NCBI RefSeq assembly: GCF_022815725.1
Contig: NZ_JALGRF010000009.1
Coordinates: 124,001 to 188,000 of the forward strand
Source: Streptomyces sp. APSN-46.1
GTDB taxonomy: Bacteria > Actinomycetota > Actinomycetes > Streptomycetales > Streptomycetaceae
Length of the DNA: 64,000 nt
Reading direction: 5' to 3'
This document shows, piece by piece, positions 1-6,619 of this stretch; the stretch's first letter is position 1; every line of letters begins with the position of its first letter. A model generated the notes under the pieces. The model was not told the DNA's origin and did no database searches. It saw nothing but the letters and a program-made list of their open reading frames with translations. A program made the translations under genes and the position numbers.

Positions 1-1056
1 CCCGTACCCGGCGGCGATGGTGAGACCGCCGATCCAGGCGCCGAGGGCGTTGCCGACGTTGAAGGCCGCCACATTGGCGCCGGAGGCCATGGTCGGCGCG
101 TCCTCGGCGTACTTCATGATGCGCACCATCAGACCGGGCGCCGCCGCGAGGCCGATGGTGCCCATCAGCAGCAGCGCGACGATGGTCGCGATCTTGCTCT
201 CCGCCGTGAGGGCGAAGACGCTCATGATGACGGCCAGGGCACCGAGGATGCCGATGAGCGCGGCGTTCGGGGACTTGTCGGCGGCCTTGCCGCCGAAGAA
301 GTTGCCGATGAACGTGCCCACACCGAACAGGACCAGCAGCCACGGCACGGTGCTCGTGGCGAACCCGGACACCTCGGTGAGCGTGAAGGCGATGTACGTG
401 TAGCCGCCGATGACGCCACCGAAGGCGAGCACGCTGAGCGCGAGGGAGACCCAGACCTGCCCGCGGCGGAAGACGGCGAGTTCGCTGCGCAAGCTCGCCT
501 GGCCGTCCGAGCTGGACTGCGGAACCAGGACCTGGATGCCGATCAGGGCGATGACACCGATGACCGTGATGGCCCAGAACGTGGAGCGCCAGCCGAACTG
601 CTGGCCGAGGAAGGTGCCCAGCGGGACGCCGAGGACGTTCGCGGCGGTCAGACCACCGAACATCAGGGCGATGGCGCTGCCCTTCTTGTTCTCGGCGACC
701 ATGCCGGAGGCGACGACCGCGCCCACTCCGAAGAACGCTCCGTGGCACAGCGCCGCGACGATCCGGCCGACCATGAGCAGCGAGTAGGTCGGGGCGACGG
801 CGGAGATCAGGTTGCCCGCGATGAACAGCAGCATCAGGCCGAGCAGGACCTTCTTGCGGTCGAGACGGGCGACCGCCGCGGTCAGGCCGACGGCACCGAT
901 GGCGACGCTCAGCGCATAGCCGGAGACCAGGTACCCGGCGACTGCTTCAGAGACATCGAAGTCGGCCGCCACCTCGGGCAGCAGGCCTACGATCCCGAAC
1001 TCGGTGAGGCCGATACCAAAGCCCCCCAGTGCCAGGGCAATGAGCCCGATAGGCAT
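1..1056 (-). CDS. MFS drug/sugar efflux transporter, 3' end outside window
   Basis: The reading frame starts at the ATG complementary to 1054-1056 and is still open at base 1, so about 352 residues of a normally ~400-residue protein are visible. It begins MPIGLIALALGGFGIGLTEF, the typical first helix of the AraJ/Cmx-type 12-helix major facilitator antiporters (DHA1). A cytoplasmic loop with ARLDRKK lies after helix 2. Long hydrophobic stretches alternate with short charged loops throughout, which fits an inner-membrane proton-driven efflux pump; the substrate cannot be told. It is divergent from the winged-helix regulator at 1261, with a shared 204-base intergenic region containing palindromic TATCG-type sites, so control of this pump by that regulator is a reasonable inference. 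Confidence 0.9.
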   Translation of the reverse strand, partial: MPIGLIALALGGFGIGLTEFGIVGLLPEVAADFDVSEAVAGYLVSGYALSVAIGAVGLTAAVARLDRKKVLLGLMLLFIAGNLISAVAPTYSLLMVGRIVAALCHGAFFGVGAVVASGMVAENKKGSAIALMFGGLTAANVLGVPLGTFLGQQFGWRSTFWAITVIGVIALIGIQVLVPQSSSDGQASLRSELAVFRRGQVWVSLALSVLAFGGVIGGYTYIAFTLTEVSGFATSTVPWLLVLFGVGTFIGNFFGGKAADKSPNAALIGILGALAVIMSVFALTAESKIATIVALLLMGTIGLAAAPGLMVRIMKYAEDAPTMASGANVAAFNVGNALGAWIGGLTIAAGYG

Positions 1057-1116
1057 GTGAAATCCCTCCGTTGCAGTGGCATGCGGTCCGGGACCGTGCC
1101 TTGCGGAACGTGAACA

Positions 1117-1230
1117 GATCGAAGTATCGCAGAATATCGATATGAGATGTCAAGACGAGTCCGCTCACTGATCCGCGAGGGCGGACAGCCCCCGGCGGCG
1201 CAACGCATCGGTTATCGTCGATGTATCGAA
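1117..1230. promoter_or_regulatory. Divergent promoter region with TATCG palindromes
   Basis: Between the divergent transporter and regulator lies a perfect 10-bp palindrome ATATCGATAT at 1134-1143, preceded by another TATCG at 1125-1129. A second cluster has TATCG at 1213-1217 and 1224-1228. These AT-containing repeats stand out in GC-rich DNA and are placed where a repressor would cover both promoters. That the winged-helix protein at 1261 binds them is inference. Confidence 0.4.
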
Positions 1231-1260
1231 ATCGGCTCTACGTCAGCCCCCGGAAGGCCC

Positions 1261-1620
1261 ATGACGACACACGACATGCCCACGACGGCCGACGTCGCGC
1301 CCCTGCTCGAACCGCTCAAGGCGCTCGCCAACCCGGTGCGGCTCCAGATACTTCAGTGGTTGCGCGACCCGGAAGGCAACTTCCCGGTCAACAAAGACAT
1401 CACGGACCCACGCACGGTCGGAGTGTGCGTCAGCCACATCCAGGCCAAGGCCGGACTGGCCCAGTCCACCGTCTCCGCCTACATGGCCGTGCTCGAACGC
1501 GCCGGCCTCGTCCGCTCCACGCGCGTCGGGAAGTGGACCCACTACCGGCGGGACGAGGAACGCATCACGCGGCTCATCGAGGAGATCGGACAGAGCATCG
1601 GGAGCGTCGGCCTCGCCTGA
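1261..1620 (+). CDS. ArsR-like winged-helix transcriptional regulator
   Basis: This is a 119-residue protein. The first half carries LKALANPVRLQILQWL, the signature first helices of the ArsR/SmtB winged-helix fold, and the recognition helix region AQSTVSAYMAVLERAGLV follows at about residues 63-80, with the wing VGKWTHYRRDE after it. The usual metal-binding ELCVCDL motif is replaced by VGVCVSHIQAKAG, with a single cysteine, so a metal sensor is not obvious. The start at 1261 was chosen because the open frame upstream is not protein-like and GGAAGG lies at 1252-1257, though the spacing is short; ATG 1276 is the alternative. It is divergent from the efflux pump and likely regulates it. Confidence 0.85.
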   Translation: MTTHDMPTTADVAPLLEPLKALANPVRLQILQWLRDPEGNFPVNKDITDPRTVGVCVSHIQAKAGLAQSTVSAYMAVLERAGLVRSTRVGKWTHYRRDEERITRLIEEIGQSIGSVGLA

Positions 1621-1698
1621 CGTCGTTCTCTCTTGAATCCGCAGGCCTGGGGTCGCTCCTGGCGCTCCAGGCCTGTTCCTCGACGTCCACCGCCTCCG

Positions 1699-2400
1699 TC
1701 ACGCCGGAGCCGTTCCCGCTTCCTCCGTCGAGTCCGCGGGCGTCGCATCCGTGGGCATCGAGTCCGCGGGCGTCGAGTCCGCGGGCTCGTCGGCATCGGG
1801 CAAGGCAGTCGTACGCAGGCGCGGGAGCAGCCCCGGGGTGACGAGTCCCGGCAGGATGAGCCGCCACAGCGCGGTGATCCGATCGAGCAGGTCCTGCCTG
1901 TTGCTGTAGGCCTGGGACATCACCTGCAGGCCGGTGAACGCCCCGACGATGGTCGATGCGACTTCCAACGGATCCGTCCCCGGCAGCAGTTCGCCCTGCT
2001 CGCCCGCCTGCTTCAGCAGGTCTTCGATCAAGGTGATCGCCATGTTGTAGGGCGCCTGGGCCGAACACGAGAAGGACGACTGCTCGACCGTCAGTCGGAC
2101 GCTGGCCCGCAGAACCGTGTCGTACTGCAGTCGGCGCGCGAACGCCGAGGTGAGGTCGATGATCGCCTGCAGCTTCAGCGTCCGGTCCGGCACCACCAGC
2201 GCCTCGAGCTGCGCCTCCACCAGCGCTGCGGCAATCGACTCCTTCGAGGGGAAGTGGTGATACAGAGCGCCTCGGGTGAGACCCGCCCGCGCGAGTATCT
2301 CGTTCGTGCTCGCCGCGTCGTATCCACGCTCCCCGAACACGTCGGCGGCGGCCTCCAGGATCGATCGTCTCGACCTGATGCCTCGTTCCTGTTGCGCCAT
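1699..2400 (-). CDS. TetR-family gamma-butyrolactone receptor homologue
   Basis: This is a 233-residue TetR regulator. Residues ~8-60 form the helix-turn-helix (RRSILEAAADVFGERGYDAA, then LTRGALYHHFPSKE), very close to the ScbR/ArpA/FarA receptor family, and the C-terminal regulatory half has the family pattern GELLPGTDPLEVASTIVGAF. Receptors of this family normally have a conserved tryptophan in the ligand pocket after a PYxx motif. Here that stretch reads PYNMAITL, and the only tryptophan is much later (LWRLILPG), so it may be a pseudo-receptor. The last ~35 residues are a repeated PADS/PTDAT tail absent from typical members. The ATG at 2400 starts the conserved domain. It lies next to an afsA gene, as receptor genes usually do. 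Confidence 0.85.
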   Translation of the reverse strand: MAQQERGIRSRRSILEAAADVFGERGYDAASTNEILARAGLTRGALYHHFPSKESIAAALVEAQLEALVVPDRTLKLQAIIDLTSAFARRLQYDTVLRASVRLTVEQSSFSCSAQAPYNMAITLIEDLLKQAGEQGELLPGTDPLEVASTIVGAFTGLQVMSQAYSNRQDLLDRITALWRLILPGLVTPGLLPRLRTTALPDADEPADSTPADSMPTDATPADSTEEAGTAPA

Positions 2401-2525
2401 CCCAGTCCCCGCTCGTCGTCGTACGCTCAAAAACAAACAACCCTGTCTGCATTGTATTCGGTGCGCACGGACTGCCAGGCGGTGCGGGACGGCATGAGTC
2501 CGGATTGATACTGAGCTGTTTCGAG
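2401..2525. promoter_or_regulatory. Receptor gene promoter with ARE-like operator
   Basis: This is the upstream region of the TetR gene, and it also contains the 3' flank of the response-regulator gene. An imperfect inverted repeat with outer arms ACAA and TTGT spans 2433-2455 and includes the core CCTGTCTGC. Gamma-butyrolactone receptors bind 22-26 bp imperfect palindromes called autoregulatory elements. The same TGTCTG core recurs in the afsA upstream region, which supports a shared operator. No binding evidence is available. Confidence 0.4.
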
Positions 2526-3284
2526 TCACGGATGCCCCAGGTGGAAGCCCACCCCTCGCACGGTGACGATCCAGCTGCTCGAACCGAGCTTGCTGCGGAG
2601 CGTGCTGACGTGCGTATCGATGGTGCGCCCGCGGTGCGACCAGTCGTCGTCCCACACCTGACTCATCAGTTCGCGCCGGGACAGGGTGGTGCCGGGCTGG
2701 GACGCCAGCATATGGAGCAGGTCGAACTCTTTGGGCGTCAGCTCCACCCGCCGGCCGTCCAGCTGGATCTCGCGGGTCACCGCGTCGATGCGCAACGGCC
2801 CGTACGTGATGACCTGCGCCGCGGGGTGCTGAGGACGGACCCTGCGCAGCACGGCCTCCATCCGGGCGAGCAACTCCCGGAAGCCGTAAGGCCTGACGAC
2901 ATAGTCGTCCGATCCGGCCTGCAGGCCGAGCACGCGGTCGAGTTCGGCTCCGCGCGCGGTCACGGTGATGATCGGGACATCGCTGGCCGCCCGAATCCGG
3001 CGGCACACCTCAAGCCCGTCGAGATCGGGCAGGTCGAGGCCGAGGAGAACCATGTCGACGCCTTGAAGTGCCTGCAGTGCCATGGCGCCCGTATCCACGC
3101 TCTTGGCCAGATATCCGTGCCGGCGCAGCGCCTGGACCAGTGCGTCCGCTGCCCGGTTCTCGTTCTCGACGACGAGAACCTGCACCCCGCCCTCATCGTC
3201 GGCGCCCGTCAGCGCCGACTCCTCCGCGGGCGGGAAGCCCTGCGGCGGGACGAGTTTGACGGAATCTGCGACCTGCCAATTCAT
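2526..3284 (-). CDS. Atypical OmpR-family response regulator
   Basis: The protein has 252 residues. A receiver domain spans about residues 34-155 and an OmpR-type winged-helix DNA-binding domain ~165-250 (VELTPKEFDLLHMLASQPG, then RTIDTHVSTLRSKLG). The phosphorylation pocket is abnormal: the acidic pair is E40-N41 rather than DD, the position of the phosphoacceptor Asp is Gly82 (VLLGLDLP where VLLDLMLP is usual), and the conserved lysine is Arg131 (VVRPY). Thr109 is kept. It therefore cannot work as a normal phospho-switch and resembles the atypical response regulators of JadR1 type that sense small molecules. No sensor kinase gene is adjacent. Start ATG 3284 has GGGGGAGCAG directly upstream. 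A role in controlling a pathway linked to the neighbouring butyrolactone genes is inference. Confidence 0.85.
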   Translation of the reverse strand: MNWQVADSVKLVPPQGFPPAEESALTGADDEGGVQVLVVENENRAADALVQALRRHGYLAKSVDTGAMALQALQGVDMVLLGLDLPDLDGLEVCRRIRAASDVPIITVTARGAELDRVLGLQAGSDDYVVRPYGFRELLARMEAVLRRVRPQHPAAQVITYGPLRIDAVTREIQLDGRRVELTPKEFDLLHMLASQPGTTLSRRELMSQVWDDDWSHRGRTIDTHVSTLRSKLGSSSWIVTVRGVGFHLGHP

Positions 3285-3680
3285 CTGCTCCCCCTGAAGC
3301 ACGCCGTATCGAACAGCGCTCACGCTCACTACGCCGCACGTTAGCAGGCAGCGCTGTCTGGTTGTCAACGCACTTCCGACCGGCCGGCCTTCCCCCGACA
3401 CGGCCGTTCGGACCGCAGAAAAACCACGAAATCAGGGCAGAAAAACGGACATCTTGCCCGATTCCAACTGACCGGAAACCTTGCAGACACGTTCGGGCGG
3501 ACGCAGAGCGGGACGGTAACAACGGCGTGAACCAAGCGCATTCGCACGTTTTAGCTAAAGCTTTACTCTGAAACAGACAAGGTTGATCTAGCCTCTGAGC
3601 TGCACGCGTTCAATCGGAGTCGGGGGCCCGGATGCGCTGTCTGGCTTGCCCCTGCCCACAAGCAGACAGGAATGCCACGC
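3285..3680. promoter_or_regulatory. afsA / response-regulator divergent region with TGTCTG sites
   Basis: This 396-bp divergent intergenic region contains no gene. It holds five copies of TGTCTG or its complement: 3355-3360, 3484-3489 (reverse), 3574-3579 (reverse), 3638-3643 and 3663-3668 (reverse); a sixth is in the receptor promoter at 2444-2449. Two of them share the longer core GCGCTGTCTGG (3352-3362 and 3635-3645). An AT-rich tract, TTTTAGCTAAAGCTTTA, at 3549-3565 is a likely promoter segment for afsA. The arrangement fits a set of autoregulatory elements for the TetR receptor homologue. Confidence 0.45.
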
Positions 3681-4643
3681 ATGCTCAGCTCGGCCCAAGC
3701 TCCCCGTATCGACGGCGCCCCGGTGATGAGCCCGTTGCTCACCACCACGGTGCCGCGCGGATACGTTCACCGGGCCTCCGTGGCGGAAGTGCTCCTCACC
3801 GGCTGGGACACGGACACGGAGGCCTCGGCCGATGCGTCCGACGCCTTCGTGGTCCGAGCGCAGTGGCCCCGGAGCCACGCGCTCTTCACCCCGGCCCACG
3901 GTCACCAGGATCCCCTGCTCCTGATCGAGTCGATCCGTCAGGCCGGAACCCTGCTGACCCATACCGAGTACGGCGTCCCGTTCGGCCATCAGTTCCTGAT
4001 GTGGGACATGTTCTTCGACGCCACCCCCGCCGCATTCGCCACCAGCTCCACCCCGACCGATGTCGAACTGCACACCACGTGCCACGACATCGTCCGCCGA
4101 GGCAGGTCCATCTCGGGCATGCGCTACGACGTCACCGTCCGGCGCGACGGACTGCCCGTGGCGACCGGCGGTGCCCGGTTCAGCTGCACCAGCCCGGCCG
4201 TCCACCGAAGACTGCGCGGCGAGCGCCCCACCACGACGGGCCGCGCGCTGCCCGCGCCGGTCGACCCGGCCGACGTGGGTCACACGAACCGGGAGCACGT
4301 CGTGCTCGCCCCTCCGGTGCCGGCCCGCGCGAACCGCTGGGAGCTCCGTGTGGACACCGACCACGCGGTCTTCTTCGACCACCCGATCGACCATGTCCCC
4401 GGCATGCTGCTGATCGAGGCCGCCCGACAGGCCGCCCGCGCCGCGACCCGGCAGCCCGACGCTCTCCTCGTCGGCCTCGAAAGCAACTTCATCCGCTACG
4501 CCGAGCTCGATGCCCCGTGCTGGATAGAGGCCCACGTCGAGCGCGCCGAGACGGCCGAAGAGCTCCGCGTCCACGTGCGCGGCACGCAGGAGGGGGAGCA
4601 GGTCTTCACCTCCGATCTCGTGCTCCGACGTCCGGCCGGCTGA
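3681..4643 (+). CDS. afsA: AfsA-type gamma-butyrolactone synthase
   Basis: The protein has 320 residues and two tandem AfsA (hot-dog-like) repeats, roughly residues 15-160 and 190-315. The first repeat has HALFTPAHGHQDPLLLIESI and GHQFLMWDM; the second has NREHVVLAPP, FFDHPIDHVPGMLLIEAARQ and ESNFIRYAELD. Enzymes of this family condense a beta-ketoacyl chain with dihydroxyacetone phosphate, the first committed step of A-factor-like signal synthesis. ATG 3681 was preferred because AGGA at 3668-3671 sits 9 bases before it; ATG 3672 would abut that site. The gene is divergent from the response regulator and near the TetR receptor homologue, the usual partner. A decayed epimerase follows 15 bases after its stop. 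Confidence 0.93.
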   Translation: MLSSAQAPRIDGAPVMSPLLTTTVPRGYVHRASVAEVLLTGWDTDTEASADASDAFVVRAQWPRSHALFTPAHGHQDPLLLIESIRQAGTLLTHTEYGVPFGHQFLMWDMFFDATPAAFATSSTPTDVELHTTCHDIVRRGRSISGMRYDVTVRRDGLPVATGGARFSCTSPAVHRRLRGERPTTTGRALPAPVDPADVGHTNREHVVLAPPVPARANRWELRVDTDHAVFFDHPIDHVPGMLLIEAARQAARAATRQPDALLVGLESNFIRYAELDAPCWIEAHVERAETAEELRVHVRGTQEGEQVFTSDLVLRRPAG

Positions 4644-4658
4644 TCCACCGACCGGACC

Positions 4659-5180
4659 GTGTCGGCGGATCTCGCCACCCCCACATCCCTGCACGGCATA
4701 TGCGACGGCGTGGACGTCGTCCTGCACGTCTACGGCCGGGGACCCTTCCGGAACACCGACCCCAGCCGGCTCGTCCGGAACCCGGGCTCACCCACCTCTC
4801 TCACCCGAGCCGCGGCCGAAGACTCCGGCGGGATCGTCCTGCGCCCCCACCTCGTCGTCGGCGCCGGTCTCGCGCCCGCAGCCGATCTGACGGCTTCCAC
4901 ATACCACGCGACCCACCCGGCACCCGTGACCGTTTCCACCCTGCTGCGCACGGTGGCCACGTCGGTGAGTTCCGACTCCGGCCGGGAGCCGCGGACGATT
5001 CCGGCTCCCGCGTCCGCCGCCGGCCTGCTGCTCTCCGGCCGCGGAAGCAGACTCGCCGCTTTTGGCGAACGCCGCCTGCCCTCCCTGCGCCGTTACACCC
5101 GCTACGCGACGGTCCTTACCGCTCTCGCCGTCCTCACCGTCGGCGTCAGCCTCACGTTGCGAAGCCTTCTCACCCTCTGA
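4659..5180 (+). pseudogene. Decayed NAD-dependent epimerase/dehydratase remnant
   Basis: A 173-codon open frame starts at GTG 4659, just after the afsA stop. Two pieces look like an extended short-chain dehydrogenase (NAD-dependent epimerase): SADLATPTSLHGICDGVDVV near the start, matching the segment after the first beta-alpha units, and GGIVLRPHLVVGAG at about residues 57-70, matching the later substrate-side strand. The N-terminal nucleotide-binding GxxGxxG loop and the catalytic YxxxK segment are both absent, and the residues between the two pieces are far too few, so large parts have been deleted. The end has one hydrophobic segment (ATVLTALAVLTVGVSLTL). Epimerases of this kind commonly sit beside afsA and finish butyrolactone synthesis. 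The frame is still open, so a small expressed product is possible but enzymatic activity is unlikely. Confidence 0.65.
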
Positions 5181-5202
5181 ACCCCACCTTGGCCGACCGC
5201 GC

Positions 5203-6549
5203 TCAGCGGAGTGCGGGGGGCGGGGGCGGGAGGGGTGGGAGGGTTGGGGCGTAGAGCCAGGCTGAGAGGAGGGGGTCCATCGGTTCCGCCGCGTAGAGGG
5301 AGACGTGGGTGGTGAAGGCGGCGGTGGTGACCACGCCGTGGCGGTGGGCCGTGGTCCAGTCGCGCAGCATGTGGAAGAAGGCATCGTCGCCCAGGGCGCG
5401 GCGGATCGCGTGGACGGCGAGGCCGCCGCGCTGGTAGAGGCGGTCGTCGAACATCAGCTTGCGGCCCGGGTCGGCCAGGCGGAGGTCTTGCGGCCGGGCG
5501 GCCAGCAGACGGTGGGCGGCGGCCGCGTGTTCGTGGGCGGTGCGGCCGCCGGAGCGCTCCGACCAGAGCCATTCGGCGTACTTCGCGAAGCCCTCGTTCA
5601 GCCAGATGTGCCGCCAGTCGGCGATGGTCACGCTGTTGCCGAACCACTGGTGGGCGAGTTCGTGGGCGATGAGACGCTCCGAACCGCGGGCGCCGTCCAC
5701 GTGGTTGGTGCCGAAGAGGGAGAGGCCCTGGGCTTCCACGGGGACGTCCAGTTCCTCATCGGCGACGACGACCGCGTACTCGCCGAAGGGGTAGGGCCCG
5801 AACAGTTCCTCGAACAGCCGCATCATGGCGGGCTGCCGGGCGAAGTCGCGGGAGAACCGGGGCAGCAGGTGCGCCGGTACGTGGGCGCTCTGCGGGACGC
5901 CGCCGAGTCCGGGGTCGCCGAGCAGCACCGTCTGGTACATGCCGATGGACAGGCCGACCAGGTAACTGGAGGTCGGCGCGGGCTGCTCGTACACCCAGGT
6001 GGTGGTGCTGGCCTTCGTCGTCCGGGTGAGCAGCCGGCCGCAGGCCGCCACCGTGTAGGCGGAGGGTGTGTTGACCGAGATCTGGTACGAGGCCTTGTCG
6101 GCGGGCCGGTCGTTGCAGGGGTACCAGGAGGGAGCCCCGATCGGCTGGCTGGCCACCAGGGCGCCGTCGGTCAGTTCCTCCCAGCCGATGCCGCCCCAGG
6201 GGCTGCGCACCGGCTGGGGGTTGCCGGCCCAGTGCACCTCGACGGTGAAGGCGGCGCCGGCGGGCAGCGGCTTGGCCGGCCGGATACGGAGCTTGCCGCC
6301 CCGGTGGGTGTAGCGCGGCGCCCTGCCGTTCACCAGGACCCGGCTGATTTTGAACTCGGCCAGGTCGAGGGCGAACTCGGTGAGCGGTGCCCGGCCGGCG
6401 ATCGCGCTGAGCCGGGCCGTGCCGGCGAGCCGGTTGGGGCCGGGACGGTATTCCAGAGCGAGTTCGTACCGGTGCACGCGGTAACGGGGGTCGCCATTGG
6501 CCGGAAAGTACGGGTCCGGCGCCGTGGTCTTCTGGCCGTTGCCGTTCAC
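5203..6549 (-). CDS. M1-family zinc aminopeptidase, short form
   Basis: This ~448-residue M1 metallopeptidase has the gluzincin site HELAHQWFGN followed by NEGFAKY 18 residues later, which together supply the two histidines and the glutamate that bind zinc. The exopeptidase-type substrate motif appears as VEAQGLSLFG. It covers the N-terminal beta domain and the catalytic domain but stops short of the long helical C-terminal domain of ~850-residue PepN enzymes, ending in a run of prolines. No signal peptide is apparent. Start GTG 6549 follows GGGAG; GTG 6576 is an alternative without a ribosome site. It lies 70 bases downstream of the Pls-type synthetase on the same strand, and M1 aminopeptidases are known polylysine-degrading enzymes of producers, so a role in polymer trimming or self-protection is a good guess. 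Confidence 0.88.
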   Translation of the reverse strand: MNGNGQKTTAPDPYFPANGDPRYRVHRYELALEYRPGPNRLAGTARLSAIAGRAPLTEFALDLAEFKISRVLVNGRAPRYTHRGGKLRIRPAKPLPAGAAFTVEVHWAGNPQPVRSPWGGIGWEELTDGALVASQPIGAPSWYPCNDRPADKASYQISVNTPSAYTVAACGRLLTRTTKASTTTWVYEQPAPTSSYLVGLSIGMYQTVLLGDPGLGGVPQSAHVPAHLLPRFSRDFARQPAMMRLFEELFGPYPFGEYAVVVADEELDVPVEAQGLSLFGTNHVDGARGSERLIAHELAHQWFGNSVTIADWRHIWLNEGFAKYAEWLWSERSGGRTAHEHAAAAHRLLAARPQDLRLADPGRKLMFDDRLYQRGGLAVHAIRRALGDDAFFHMLRDWTTAHRHGVVTTAAFTTHVSLYAAEPMDPLLSAWLYAPTLPPLPPPPPALR

Positions 6550-6619
6550 TGCCGCTCCCGCTCCCGCTCCCTGCACCGTGCCGTGCCGTGCCGTGCTGCG
6601 CCGCGCTGGTACGACCCTT

